Source: Nipponacmea schrenckii
Taxonomy: Eukaryota; Mollusca; Gastropoda; Lottiidae
Reading direction: 5' to 3'
DNA length: 64,000 bases
Assembly (NCBI GenBank): GCA_030562195.1
Contig: CM060200.1
Span: forward strand, 24,715,023-24,779,022
The translations under genes and the position numbers were made by a program. This document shows, piece after piece, positions 13,012 to 27,100 of this stretch (its first letter is position 1; each line of letters begins with the position of its first letter). The notes under the pieces were generated by a model. The model was given only the letters and a program-made list of their open reading frames with translations, made no database searches and was not told the DNA's origin.

Positions 13012-16000
13012 ACACAAGGTGTTGGTGGCATCCATTTATATAATATCAAACGAATCCCACTTATCATGTAATCAACACTCTATCTCTTGTACCATCTCAT
13101 CAAAAACGTGTTCCTTTCATTTACTTTGAGAAATTAGCTTATTTTAACATGAGATTAAATCACTTTATTTTTACAATTGTCTGGGTTTTATGTTATTAAG
13201 CAAGGTTAACAAAAACAGGGCGGAAGTTTTAATATGTGTTTACATTTCGTCATGTGAGAATGTTCTTTGTGGTCTGTCCAAAACCCGTAGGTGTCAGACG
13301 TTTGTAAACCATTTCAGTAATGGCTCTAATGAAACATAACAGCCTTTGGGTCACCATGAAGCAATAGCTTCTCACAATCTTGAATCTAAAATCAGTAGAT
13401 TGCCATTATTTAATAGTTTGAAAAGAAACAACCTGTTGAGGCCCGTCGTGATAGAATTAGTGCCAAAGTCGAAATAAGGCTGATAAAGCTATCGTCTGTC
13501 TACACATTTAATTACCAGAAATTAAAAAATGAGATACTTCAATAAAAATAGTAATATTGAGTTATAAATTAGAATCTGGCTCAAGGGCTCCAAAGGCTTC
13601 TGCAGTGACAAAAATGCTGTGAGATATAGTCGCGTGATGTTACCCTTCGTATGGACTGATTGATCAAACGAATAGTACTAATGGCATATGTATGTACTAT
13701 AAACCGAAAAAGGATCCTTAATATAACATTTTGGTTTCAGTTCTTCCAAATATATTCCCTCGTTTTATCAGTTCCAATATTGTTACAGGGGCGGTATACG
13801 AAAATAAACAATCTATCTAATAAGAGTTACCATATATGAACATTGTAAAGCTGTATTCTAAAGGATATTTGCAGAGTGGTTACAGAAGGTATTACCTTTT
13901 ACCAGGCGACAGCCGTCATTATAATGTTGTAAGAGACTACATGATTAGTAATACTACATAGTAGTAATGTTTTCAGCAAGATTTTGACCGGTAGTACGAG
14001 ACTATATAATCAACAAACCAGGCATATATACCACCTACACAGCAAAACAAATTGTTCCGATAAAAAAAAAATTGCTAGTTTACATAGAAAATAGCTTTTC
14101 CTCTTAAATACATTACAATAATCACATTGATCGCTATTTATCTTTCAAACGTGATGTTTGTTGTCATTTTTTAAAACATTTTTAATTACTAGTCTGATCT
14201 ATCTCACACTGGCTGATAAACAGTGTCGATAATTCTCGTCTTTTTAATTTGAAAAGTGTTGTTTGATATCAGATGGATAGATTTTAATAAGATTAGAAAT
14301 ATGCAGTGTAAAAGTATAACGCAATGATAAAGTCATTACTGAGCCATAGCCAATAATATGAAAGTACCATACACTGTACGTTACATTAAGAGGATCCGTT
14401 CGCCCCTAAACGGGACGAAAAGTTGCTCAGAAAAAAGGCTTCATTGCGATACAAATCACAGGTAGGTGGTGTACTATATGTGCATATCCTAAAAAAAATT
14501 GGCTACTATGAAACATATTTCTTCAGTTTTACACTGTCCAGAAAAAAGTAGTTGCTTGTTACATACACAAATCAGATAAGAATGTTATAGACCACAGTAA
14601 GAAAGAAACATATGTCTTCCATAACAATCATAATCGAATTTGGCAATTCAAATATTACCACGTGCAAATAAAAACCTAGATTCTTACACCTCTTAGTTGC
14701 CTTTAACATTCTATGTTTCTGTTCAAGTAAATTGTTGTTTCCTTACTTACCCCGTTTTTCAGGAAAAAATAAGAAATACGATTAAAAACATTGAAGACTT
14801 TAAGGTAATCCAATTGTTCTTGTCGATGTACTTTGAATTAGTGAAGTCGATTGGATTTGGTCAGGTTTGTAAGAAGAGCTGGACGGTGGAATGGTTTTGA
14901 TATCCGCCTTGTTAATCGAGTATTAATGGCCATCGATAGGAATTGCGTGTTTATTAATAGAAATATACGAGAATGGCGGTGATCTGAAAACAATTCATTG
15001 CGTTTCGTGGACATGACACAGACAAAATGGCGACTAACTAAAATAGATCGACAATAAAACCTCATTTTTTTCTTGAATTCAAATTTTGCTAGTAAAAACA
15101 AATATTCGTTACCCAATTATAAAATGTACTTATAAGAAAATTGGATCTATACGGAAATGGAAAATACAAGTGACATCTGAATAAATCTTCGCCATCCAAT
15201 ACAAACTCTTTAATACAGAACGTCACACAGGATGTCGTGTGGACTACGCAAGTGGACACAATTCGCTTGGTGCTAGATTCCGGGTTATTGTCCACATCCT
15301 TGATAACACCTAGAAATAACGCGAGGACTAGTTCGTTAGATGAGGGCTTACGAAATAATTGCTAATCACGTTGATATTCTCCAATCTTAATAACAATATT
15401 TTCAGGCTTCGTTCATTTCCTATCATAAAGTAGTTATAATGATTTTATATAAATCACTGATATTAGAAACCCAAGCAATGCTGATATTCCAATGTTTACT
15501 GTCTATCGCTGATATGTATTTCATTTCCTTCTATCATATTTTCATCATCAGCGTCCATAAAAGGTAAATGCACACCGGTTTAATACAATGACGTTAGTGT
15601 GGCTAGATTAAAGCCCCACTGAAACCTGATAAAGGGTTATATTTGGAATATCGCGAAGTCTTTACGTCTAAATGTGGTTTAAGAAAGTTTTTAGACTCTA
15701 GACATCTAGATGAACGTTCTAATACGTTGTTCTTGTTGGTCTTCTAGCCAGGAATGCAAAATCGACACAGCAAATTCAACTTATATCACCAGAAGACTAA
15801 TCTAGAATATAATCTAGGTAGAACATGATACAGTGCTTGAAAATATTATAAATATAGGGAATTTATCTGTATTCCCTAGGCAAATACAAAATCAAAAAGG
15901 AGTAAATTACGACACATAACTATCCCAGAAAGGCAATATCCATTTAATTAAACCGTCAAAATCTATTGTAAGTTTACATATAACAGAATCATTCAAAATT

Positions 16001-16290
16001 CACGCAAGATATAAGAGGTGATACGTGTTCTAAATCCACCAAGAAAGCATTTGCATTATATTGACGAGTGTATTTCTTTAGCTTAAAAAATAATATCTTC
16101 AGGACATAAAACTTGCGTGTATCCTTCTATCATTTGAATTATTACGGAACGGACACCGATAAATATCTAGTCCAAATTACCGCCTGTTAGTCTACTGTAA
16201 ATTGCGTTTCCTTTTCCCAATTTTCTCTTAAATCTAAATCTTGTAATTGCCTTGTCTGTCGTTAACATTGCTAACCCAGTTATCATGTAA
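13012..16290. other. Unannotated DNA, no gene seen
   Basis: Open frames reach 92 codons (14,838-15,116, minus) but resemble no known family. A single sequence fitting the SRF CArG consensus, CCATAAAAGG, lies at 15555-15564. One match is expected by chance in a window this size. No RNA gene or mobile element was seen. Confidence 0.55.
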
Positions 16291-16540
16291 ACAGCTTTAT
16301 ATGCTGGTCAACCTGTCCATATAAAACACAATAAGCTCACAGAACAACCTGTTATCTTGATGTTCTAACAATATTTACCCTTTATCAAGTAAACTTGTCA
16401 ATATGGAACACAATTAAGTAACATTACATCATGCTCTTGACAAATTGTCCCTACTTTATAGTAAAGTGATCCGTATAAAACACAATTAAATTACTGAACA
16501 TCATATTGGCCAAATAGAACATAAATAGCTCACAGAATAA
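16291..16540. repeat. Degenerate direct repeats, irregular spacing
   Basis: A word of about 30 bp, roughly GTCCATATAAAACACAATAA followed by an ACAGAAC-like end, recurs in diverged form near 16314, 16397, 16468 and 16508. The spacing is irregular (about 83, 71 and 40 bp). It looks like a decayed minisatellite or the remains of a repeated element. Divergence is high enough that composition could account for part of the similarity. Confidence 0.4.
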
Positions 16541-18248
16541 TATTACCCTTGGTGTTGCTGACTGACTGCTTTACCAACTGAATAGCGAATACAATATTGC
16601 CTCTCATAACATCTTGTTATTTTGATGTAATTGACAAAATGTCCTTGTTAATAATAATGTTCACCTTGTTCCCAATTCGTACACAGTATTAAACTGGTGT
16701 ATAAATTTCTTGATAGATGGCCTGACAAATTGAAACTAGATGACACACTCATCATATATTCAACACCAAAATATATAAAAGAATACCAATGATAGGTGGA
16801 CATGCCAATGGTTTGCTTATGGAGCATTACGGTGATACATGTGCACATAGTACTGAAACTATATAGATCATAATAGGAGAAACAACGTTACCTTTACATA
16901 ACCAATGACACCAGTGATGCAAATGTGATCATCTTTGATGAGATTAAACCGATCTAATACGTATTTTTAATGGAAAATTTATAACAGCATCCGTTGAAGA
17001 ACTTGTTACGTGTCAAACAAGGCAAAAAACCAAGGAATTCGAGTCCATGAAGGTGATTTTTGATATTAAAACTGATCAGTGGAAACAAGATAAATACCAG
17101 TTACAAATGAAATCAGAAATGGCAATTGAACTTTAATGTCTTCTAGAGTAAGAAGTAAAGTTGAGAGTAGTAATATGAAGACTTGGCGGGTTGTCAGTGC
17201 AGTAGAGAGATAGTGGTTTCGTTGATATCTCCAATATAGTTATAGTAGTTGGTGGTTCTGATTGGTTCAAATTGGATGATTCTGTATAGATGGTTTGGTA
17301 TTTGAGAAGTAAGTTTTAGTGTCTTCGTCTTTTAAAGAAGGTCCATATAACTAAAAATCATACTCTGCATGTTGAGAAAGTTCCACACGTAGCCCTTTGG
17401 ACAAATATTCGTTCTACCAGGTTCTACGATTCCCCCGATATCCATGAAAATAATTTTTCCCTTTGGACTTCCAATTCTCCCCTTATGAGGCATGCCTCCC
17501 TGTTGAGAAACACTGCAATACAGTTCTGCGGTTTGAAGTACATGTAGTTAAACACTATTAGTGATAGTGCCACTTTTCTCCTTCTATGTTATTTATCTTG
17601 GATCTTTTGTTTCAGAACAAAACTATTTTTTTATAGCCCCTGGTGTTAGAATGTTTTGTGAATCATTATATAATCAAGTTTAATATTACACGTAATTCAA
17701 CGTTAAATACATCCTGAAAGGGCGATATTCAGATTAAAACATATTCCCTTTATCATCAGCATCTGATGGATTTGACAGCCCCAGTTGTATCTATAACATC
17801 TCCAATATATTCCTGCCTCTTTAAGTCAACAGTGAGATATATTTAATGATAAAAGCAGGCTTGAAACGGGCACTTGTTGTCATATTACCGTCAAGGAAAC
17901 TTCAGTGCTTTTATCTTATTTCACCTCATGATTGACGCCTCGTCAACTTCAGTTACAATCTGCTGCTATTTGTTGAATGCCAGTATTACCCTTCGTGTTG
18001 TATTGAGATATTTATCACTGAATAGGGTTAATTTAGAGCTGTACCCTTCACATAATTCAAGTGGTTACAAATTACAAAAAAACGAGCATTAACACGAGCT
18101 CTCTTTAACCTTAATCTATCTTGTTACAAATCCATCATAATTATCATTTGACATAGTGGTTCGAGCTATAACAGCCTCTTAAAGTAACATTCTCAGTATG
18201 ATATTTCATGTTTAGAGGTAAAATAGCTACTTAAATCGTTTAAAACCA
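16541..18248. other. Unannotated DNA, no gene seen
   Basis: Short open frames on both strands (at most 72 codons) show no recognisable domain. No tandem repeat, RNA gene or mobile element was seen. Confidence 0.55.
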
Positions 18249-18480
18249 GTGTTTAATTGATGTACACAAATATGGCCATGTTTTCTAATTCTGTTAAACG
18301 TCCAAGATTTATATCTTGACAAGTTTATTATGAACCATAGCTGCTGATTGGTCAACTAAAATTTATTTTTAATTATGTTTTATTATCCAATCTTATTACT
18401 GTATTATAACGTTTATCATATCTTCAAGACCCTATGTTTAATTGGTGTACAGGTCTGTTTAGAAGTCCAAGGTTTATAAC
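18249..18480. repeat. Imperfect direct duplication, about 186-bp offset
   Basis: TGTTTAATTGATGTACA at 18249 recurs as TGTTTAATTGGTGTACA at 18435. A second matching block follows in each copy (GTCCAAGATTTATA and GTCCAAGGTTTATA), with a different amount of sequence between the two blocks. Two collinear matching blocks argue for a diverged duplication with an indel over a chance match. Confidence 0.5.
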
Positions 18481-21400
18481 GAAGCAATGACAAAGTAAAC
18501 CATTACCATCTGAATTCATTTAACAAAAGAGTCCAATTATACCTACTCGTTTTACATTTTTAAATCAATAATTACTGCACGTTATGATTTGATAGTGAAA
18601 AAGAAATATCGCCGTTACTTCTGTTAATCAGAATATCTTCAGACGAACAAGGCATCCCATTTTCATTCTAGATAGTAAAACGAACACTTGAAATCAAGAG
18701 GTATCAATTTGGAGAAAACGTATTCAGATTTTGGGTAAGGTTTGATTCAATCATGTACAGGCCTGGGAAGGGACAAATACTTCATTTAGAAAATGTTTCA
18801 TCTGCTCTGATCTGACTTCAAGTATATTTAAATTTCAGAGACCATGTAACCATGTAAGAAATATGTTGGTTACAAATCGTGACATCTACTTTAAACAGCT
18901 ATGGAATGCCAGCCTCTATAATGTACATGTCTTTTGTTGTTTTTTTTATGGTACAAAATATATATTATTTATACCAACACTTAAATTTCTGAAAGAGGAA
19001 ATCGACTTTAATAATCAATTGTGAATGGTGTTGAGTTTTCTTGAGGGCATGTCAAACATCAAGCGAGACATAAATACACTTAATATAAGAAATTGGAGGA
19101 AATATTTCTTGATTTGTACAACTTCTTCATTTCTCATCACCATAAAAAATGAAAACATAATTTCTAATATTAGACGAGTTTGGCATATTTATGGTGAAGT
19201 CAGAAGACTTATGGCTTGTGTTGTATTTCTCCAGTGTCTTTAAGAACAATCGAAGGTGCAATACAGCAGAACCACGTGAATAGCTTCGCTATTTGTGATT
19301 TGTACAAATTAAATCGTAACTGAAATGTTCAAGATGAAGAAAATTACTGCTGTTAGGTGACAATGTTCAAGAGAGATTAATAAGTTACAAGATTGTTACA
19401 ACTACACACTAATTTAGCACTAATTAATGCAATCTCAATTTCAAGAACCAGTAGAAAAGCGCCGGGTATATATATGATTATACAGATCATACACTTATGT
19501 TCTCTTCCGGTTCTCTTTCAATTCAAAACGGACTCACTAAGTTACCAGAATATACTGTTATGTTACTGAGTGAAGTTTCCTTATGTTAAAAAACGTTCAG
19601 CCATATACTTTTAAGCCAATATCATCTGCGTTATTATATAAAAGAAGGTATAGAGTTCTGTTCATTTCCGATGTGAACAATGAATTGCATGCAATATTGT
19701 AATAACCTTTGAAATGCTCATTTCCAATCCCATGGTCTATTCTTATGTTTCACATGGAAACGGAACACATTTCTCTCGGAAAATTACTAGTCGATTATCA
19801 ATACCACTAAAAAAATCCGACAATGTAACATGTTCATAAATCTATCAAACGAGACGGTAGTTCAATATTTCATAACTCAGTTCAGTTAACCATCGAACAT
19901 GCTAACAATAGCCCAATAAACACATAACTTCAACAGCTATATTCATAAACTATAACTTGATATTTTTACAACGTGGTTATATTCCATTGACAGAATTAAT
20001 AAACTGCCTGCCTGTTTTTCACTCATCGATTAAATTAGACCTTCAATTTTATTAGCGATTGTTGATTTAAACACATCATCTTTAGAAAAGTAAGATCATA
20101 TAACTCATAAAAGGGCCTTGCTACCAATTTGCAGTTGTAAGAGAAATTAGTGAATGCAACCACATACACTATTATCAATCAGTATGACACTCTAACACTT
20201 ATTTTACAAAATCCAACATAATTATACATGTTCTGCCATTTTATGCATTTCAGTTTAAAAGGTTGAAACAAAAACAATTAAACTTGTAAGTAAATTTCAT
20301 CAGTCAAAAAACTTTTAGAACAAACACGATTTTAAACAAAACTAAATTCACTCAACAGCGAAAAGAAACAAAACTACGTAATAAATTGACTTCCGCGTGC
20401 TTTTTGAAATATGTCGAAGCAAAAAGTTGAAGCAATACAATTTCAATCGAAGTCAAACTTATGTCGTATGGTGCTTAATGAGTTATGTTTCCAAAATCAA
20501 AGCACATCGGTCTCTTTTAATGATGTAGAATCAGAGAGGCAATTACTTACAGGCTGATCTAGTCAAGAATCCTTAAGTGGAAATTACAACTTTGTTATAC
20601 CTACCCAGTGCTGATTTAAAGGAGCTTAACAACACATGTCAAACTAATATATAGTAATTTATGAGTTCAAGTGTGACTCATTATTATTACAGAATTAAAA
20701 TTATTTATTATCAAGGGATGGTTTTGGCAGTGGTCATATCACTCCCTTATGCAACATGTCTCAATAACAATTCAATATAAATTCATATTTTAATACACTG
20801 TGGTTCAAGGGCTTGAAAGAATGTGGTGGAAATACCACCCCGTCCCTTTTATAGTTTAGTATGTGATTATATCAAATCATAGGCCGATATTACCGTTCTA
20901 ACGCGGCCTTCTTCCTTGAATAATAGCATCTTTTACCAATATAATAAGGACCATAAATTCAATGTAGCATCATGTATAGAGGATTCAACAGGTTATAGGG
21001 TGATTTATAGTAATTGATTTTATATTGATATTACCTTTTACACATATTTAATTTTCCATAAAAACAACCACCGTAATCACGTACTCGACACGAAAAACCT
21101 AACAATCCTCATGTTAATATTGATAAAATCACAGTAATTTCTCTTTTGCCTTTATTACTTCGATATTCCGCTAAGATATAGAGATACAAACAGTCATGAT
21201 TTCATTTATAGTGGTATTTCCCAACAGCCTGGCGAGCGTCTTCTGTTACGTTACGGTTCGGTGTTTTGCAGTGACCATTGATGAAGGGAACGAGATTCTA
21301 TTACTTATAATAATCATCTTTTGGGAAATGGAAAATAAAATACATTGTATTTCTTTGTCAATAAAGAGAGAATCAATTCAACCTTAATCAAACTACATCA

Positions 21401-23769
21401 GCACTGATCATCGTGGAGTACATTTGCACAATAATTGCAATAAAGTACATGCATATTAAAGCAAACAACACAGCACGATGTCAAAATGGTGGTTACAAAC
21501 ATCAAATATTCATGATCACCAAGATAGCAATACATCACACTGCAATCAAAATCAAATCTTATTACTTACAAAAGAACCGCAACGACAATTGAAAATGAGA
21601 TATCTTGCTTATCTGTTTATCCGGATCATCAAAAAACTTCTTCAAGCATCACAATTCTATATAGTGAAAGGACAATGATGTCTATGTCGAATGTTATCTG
21701 AAAATCGAACGGCAAGTCAATTTTCCTGGTTATGGGATTGAGAGTTCATTCTTTTCCACGGAAGCATGGAGCTGATAGTAATGCGACTCTGAACTGAAGT
21801 GGAATTCTTATCATTATCAATAGTTAGATCATCATGTCTTAGTCTCATATGCTATTAATGGCAGTATATGTATTCTTGTATGTTTTAGATTTCGATCTGA
21901 AATCCCTCAGGTAAACGGGTTCGTACCCAGTTCTTTGTGAAATCCGCTCACTATTATATGCGTAAAGCTGATCTACATAGCTACTCTCTACATCTACTTC
22001 AGTCGAAAACAGTGATCACGATCTGAACGGCAAAAGAAATCCGAAATCCAAAACAACATATTGGTTGACCATTGGTAGCAGCTAATAAACTGTTCATATG
22101 AGGAACTATATCAATCATAAGTGAGTAAGAATTGCATAATGAAATTAGAATCAGGTGTTCTAGAAGCGTAAGCATACAGTGATTTGCTTTGCACCAATGG
22201 ACCGACATTCTCAATTTCAATAAAATCTATCAAATGGGCTCTGCTGTGTTGGTGCACCAACCCATCGTGCTGTTGTGTTCTGTACTATGTGGAAAGTTTA
22301 AACGATATTATTTAAGAAAATTTAATTGCAAATTTGAACTCTAACCTTTCAAAACAAACTAATAGTTTCCTCATAAAAAAAACCCACACCATTAACGAAA
22401 ATTTTAATTGCTGAAAAAGATATATTGTGTTTTTACTAGAAATTATTATCCCAATATCATTTTGAAGCTATTAATACATCTCAAGTTTATCTTTAAATCG
22501 ATTTTAACGATTCACCGAAGATGTTAAAGATAACTTAAATATGGTTGTAGGTTTTTAGAATAAGAATTTGCTTTGATATATGAGAAGTGCAATGGCTTGG
22601 AATCGACCAGATTCTTGTATTAATTGCATCACATTATCAGCAATCTAGTTTATTACATTTGTTTGATGAAGAGGAACATCGAAATCGGATACATTTCCTG
22701 CTAAATTCATGTTCTCTTTTCAAAAGGTTAATGTTTCACTGTAAAAATGCATGTTTTTTCATGTTTATTGCTTTAATTTGTTAACAGCTTGTTGGCAGGT
22801 TTTTTGGCAATTTTTCTAATTGAAGATATAAGAATATACTGTAACTATCAATATTACACATGGAGGCTCAATGTTCATGTGAAGGCAATGGTAGTATAAC
22901 AAATCCAAGAAATGTGGTGCACTCGAAAATGAATGATATTGTTTTAAGTACAGTAAGATAAGTATTTTAATAAACTAGAGGTAAAAAGCGTCGGCACGTC
23001 GGAGTTCTGGGTATATAAATTAACAAGACAGGTTCGCCATACGCGTGACAAATAGTACCTCCGGACCTTTAAAACTGGGTTTCTTTTGTTAGCTAAGCTA
23101 TTAGTAATATTGTTCACGAATCACAGGCGAAAATTAATGCGTGTCCAGAATTATCTTATCTTATAATTATCTCCATCTTTGAAGAAATTGTGCGATTTAC
23201 TTTTTACATTTCAAGTACTTATGAATATCATGAAATAAAGAAGTTGTCTCTTTAGCAGAAGTTAAAAGAAACAATACTTTTAAATGACGTAAGACACTTA
23301 AATTTGAATTAAATAAGAATCAGAAGGCTATAATCTCGTTTAGGCTGAATTAAACACATTATCGTTCAAAAATGAAACCAAAAAATATATACTATCTGGT
23401 CTCATTGTTAGATGTCAGAAATTATTGGTCTAGAATCGTAAAATTAATCAAAGCTATTTAAGAGTATCCAGTAGGATCCGATAAGATGACTTTTAACTTT
23501 ACTAGTTCTTAACTCGAGGGTGTAACGTTTTACAAGAAAGTCCAAGATCTCTCAAGTTTACCTTTTAATGGATCTGAACATGTACAGCTCAACTGAAGAA
23601 CTCGGGAGCTATATGATGCTAATAGACTACTTGTCTTAACACGTTTCTGGAGCAAGTTTCTATTGGTCAATAGATGCTGGTGATTATTGACCATCTATAC
23701 CAATATACCTAAAATCATAATCATATACTCGTCTCTAAGATACACATTACCTCTAAATATCAGATGATT
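18481..23769. other. Unannotated A/T-rich DNA, no gene seen
   Basis: Contains only short open frames (at most 73 codons) with no family resemblance. A 14-bp perfect palindrome, GTTGGTGCACCAAC, lies at 22248-22261. No mobile element, RNA gene or tandem array was recognised. Confidence 0.55.
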
Positions 23770-23782
23770 GCTTCAAGTTATA
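23770..23782. repeat. Target-site duplication, left copy
   Basis: GCTTCAAGTTATA, 13 bp, is identical to the sequence at 24138-24150 on the other side of the SINE. A perfect direct repeat of this length is the expected result of LINE-machinery target-primed insertion. Confidence 0.93.
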
Positions 23783-24137
23783 AAAAATGAAATGAAATGA
23801 ATGGAGTTTTACGTCCTACTCTTCTGCACCTTATGGGCTAATGAAGACGGGCAACGCCATGCATTGTGCAATGACGGAAATTTTGCCAGGACAGCGGCAT
23901 TAGCCTACTCTTTTTGCGATTTCCAACTGTCAAGGGATCTTTAACGTGCACAGCCTGTAGCACACGGGGTTTATTGTCCCATCCGAACGACTAGACGCTT
24001 TTTCCATGTCAGTCCCTCCGACCTGCATCACTGACAAGGAGAAACCGGGCTGATAAATCCGAAAGTTCATCTCGACCTTTGCCGGGATTGAACCCTGGAC
24101 CTTCAGGCGTCTAACCCACTGAGCCACCGTGGCTCCC
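23783..24137 (-). mobile_element. Full-length tRNA-derived SINE
   Basis: Read on the minus strand, the element begins at 24137 with a tRNA-like head. TGGCTCAGTGGG at 24115-24126 fits the pol III A box and GGTTCAATCCC at 24084-24094 fits the B box. A non-tRNA body follows. The 3' end is GGACGTAAAACTCCATTCAT running into short TTTCA repeats and an A/T tail at about 23783. The length is about 355 bp. It transposes by borrowing a LINE reverse transcriptase and encodes no protein. The 66-codon open frame crossing the head and body (23,930-24,127) is fortuitous. The perfect 13-bp flanking duplication and intact boxes point to a fairly recent insertion. I could not assign it to a named SINE superfamily from memory. 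Confidence 0.93.
24084..24126 (-). promoter_or_regulatory. Internal RNA polymerase III promoter of the SINE
   Basis: The A box TGGCTCAGTGGG (24115-24126) matches TRGCNNAGYNGG. The B box GGTTCAATCCC (24084-24094) matches GGTTCRANYCC. Their order and separation of about 20 bases are as in tRNA genes, so the copy is potentially transcribable. Flanking sequence will affect this. Confidence 0.88.
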
Positions 24138-24150
24138 GCTTCAAGTTATA
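24138..24150. repeat. Target-site duplication, right copy
   Basis: GCTTCAAGTTATA, identical to 23770-23782. It directly adjoins the tRNA-like 5' end of the minus-strand SINE. Confidence 0.93.
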
Positions 24151-27100
24151 GTGTTCCGGGCAATAAGATTAATATTTAAGCTACGCTATCATATACAACC
24201 TTTTTACTACTATCTTTCGTCTGTTGGAAAATAGTAAAAATGGAATAAACCCCAAAGCTTCTTAATGAACACCCTGCGGTTCACTGTGAACAAAAGGCTT
24301 TCAGTACACTAATTGATACTAGTCAATGTGGATAACTAAACAACTTTGCGATCTACCTTGGACGGCGCTTAAATCGTCAAAAGCAAAATATTTATATGTC
24401 AGAAAAACCTCCAAGGAATTATCAAAACTTTCTTAAGAGACGATTGGGTCAACTGTAAGACCATTTCGTCAAAAATTTAATCGGTCGTTAATTACATTGA
24501 AAATTCGTAGGGCGCGGACTATATTGTGGTCGCATATACTGTATTATAGAATAGACAGACAACTGAATACTGGTTGAAAAATCAGAAGTATGACTTGAAT
24601 TGATCAGTGTTATTGGTTGATTCTTATCATAGCGAACTGTAATAATGTGTCAGTCGGTATTATGTGAAAATAATTACTGTCCAAGACTAACTTATCAAGT
24701 AATAAGATCCTAAAAATCGCACTCGTTGGCCGCCGATTAAAATCAACTGTTTGCTTTCGCCCTTGGTGATAGGACTAGCGTCACATAATAACTGATGTAG
24801 GTTGAATCATGCAAAACTTCAACAGGCACGTTAGAAAGATACTTCGACAGCAAATAAGTTGTAAGAAAATGCTGATGTTTAGCTAAGATTTTTCACATTT
24901 CGCACTTGAATTACTTTAAATATTAGCTCAATCGGGTATCAACAAGTAGGACGTTCTATTTTTTAATAAAATCAGTGATATTTTCTTAACTAGATAAACC
25001 ACTAATTCTGCCCAGTTTCACCAAATCTGGGTTATAAATAATTGGACGTTGGCTACGAGCAATCTTAGCAGAATAAGTGATATTTTCATTTTCATCTATT
25101 ATTTCATCTGACTGGAAATTGATCTGTTTAACGGTTTAAAAACCTCTAATATACAATCTTTTCATCGATGACAATAGTTACTAGCTTTACACTCGCTGTC
25201 TAGAAAGGTTCCAAAGTGTTGATTATCTTGTACTCCACACAGCTGAGAGATAATCCGGTATTCAGACGTTCTAATTCTTTGGAAACAGCAAGGCTTCGTC
25301 ACTCTAATTAACAAGACCTACTCTTAGATACATTCAACTGCATCCTGGCACAATATCTATTATGTGCCGACAAGTCGATTTGTGTCTTAGAGGGTGATAA
25401 TCTCTCTAGTACTACAACTGTGTGACAATCTGGCTTTGGCCGAGATTATCTTGTCTATTGCAGATGGTATGAGACAACTGAAGGCTGAAGGAAATGAAAG
25501 GAAAATGTGGACTTTTATCTCAATGTACTCTCACTCGAATCAGTTAAAAAAGATTCATATCCTTTTCGGCAATGACAATGACCTCCCCAACACCTCAAAC
25601 CATCGTACTATCCGTTTCTCTTAAACAACAATCGTGCTAAATAGTTACAGAGATTGGAAATGTCTAGCTAGGAAAAACTTAAATGTAGTCCCAAACTTCA
25701 ACGAATAGTACCACTCATGAAGACCAGTGTTCAATTGTTTGCTTCGATACACGTACCATTATCAGAACTAAAATTTCAGTAAATAGAATTTTTTTAGAAA
25801 TGGTTGCATTGAAATGACTTGTTGCTTAAAAATCTTTAATACGGCTTCGGCCTCCTAACAACCAGAACACGTATCTTAACAGCAGCTAGAGTATTTTAGA
25901 GTATTTAGTGAGGGAGAAAATCCAATTGAAGAGTTATTGGGATTTCTACGAGAATGTTGATTCACTTTTCAATGATGATATTATTGATATAAATCATAGT
26001 TTGATAGAAAATCACCTCAAATATTAACTCTTGTGAAGTGAGATACGAGCTCTTTCATTACCAGTGTGAGTGAGGTCGGCTGATACACGGAAATAGAATG
26101 TTCTAGCGACTGGGAACAAACTCATTTACAAATCTTACTTGACAGAATACATTTGGACTATTTACATTCTGAAATTAATTTTCAGTTTCCATTCATAAGA
26201 CCAATTTGTTGCAATCGATAAAGTCATAAAAGGCAAATTATGATTTTGATGAATATGACAGTTTTTTAAAAATATTTTTAAGTGAATAGTTGCAATTCAC
26301 AACTTCCGTCAATACTGCTTCAAACATGTCTGAAAAACGTGCTCCGGAAAAAATGAAGATAAATTCTTTTCTTGGTAGCAGGGGTCAAGAAGGTGGTAAT
26401 TCACAATATATGGTACCCAAGGTCTTTTCCAATCCCAAAAGCAGATGCGGTTCTGTACTGTAACTTAAATCTTGAGTATGAAGGTAAAGGAGGATCTATG
26501 CGTTTCCTTTACCTTTTGTGGCGCAGAATCTCGAAATCTGTTTTGCAAACCATACAACCATTGTATACGTCTTAAGATCAATGCCAAGATTGGCAGAAAG
26601 ACGGTACACCTCTATTTGATTTCATTGAAGAATACATCCGACTGTTTACATGAAAAAAACCTCATCATAGCTTTCTGAATACCAGGAATGATTGGTTCTA
26701 TTGCACCTGCCGACTCAAAGATTTTTCAGGTTTCAGTAACCGTATAAGAATGCATTCCAAAACGTCCTACATTTTTTCCGCACACCTGCAACACAACGAA
26801 GACTAAAGACATTTCCAGACGCATTTACGACACCATTCTGATTCTACCATAGTACAAAATAACAAACATCAAGTTTACATAGACTGGTATTTAAAATACG
26901 ATGACCTGAGTTCGAATCCGATACGTTTCAACACATAATAAACAAGAAGAGCATTCTAGGATTGTGTTAGATGTGTGTTACATCTGGAAGGTAGAATTTT
27001 AAATAGCTTGATTAGTGATGTTTGGTGAAGGTTGTACAATAATAACCACATCAATAAACAGATGCAGTACTGCCTGATAATTAATCTAGAACAGATCCTG

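Noticed and set aside
15555..15564. CArG box CCATAAAAGG
   Set aside because: Several matches to this loose consensus are expected by chance in 64 kb of A/T-rich DNA, and no second site lies nearby.
22248..22261. 14-bp perfect palindrome GTTGGTGCACCAAC
   Set aside because: No loop, repeated copies or flanking signals. An isolated palindrome of this length does not support a specific function.
23930..24127. 65-codon minus-strand open frame
   Set aside because: It lies entirely within the SINE head and body. SINEs do not encode protein.
24060..24137. SINE head considered as a functional tRNA gene
   Set aside because: It has pol III boxes but runs directly into SINE body sequence inside a target-site duplication and does not fold as a full cloverleaf with a 3' acceptor partner.
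26890..26930. B-box-like GAGTTCGAATCCG, possible tRNA gene
   Set aside because: No A box at the right distance upstream and no acceptor, D or anticodon stem can be folded.
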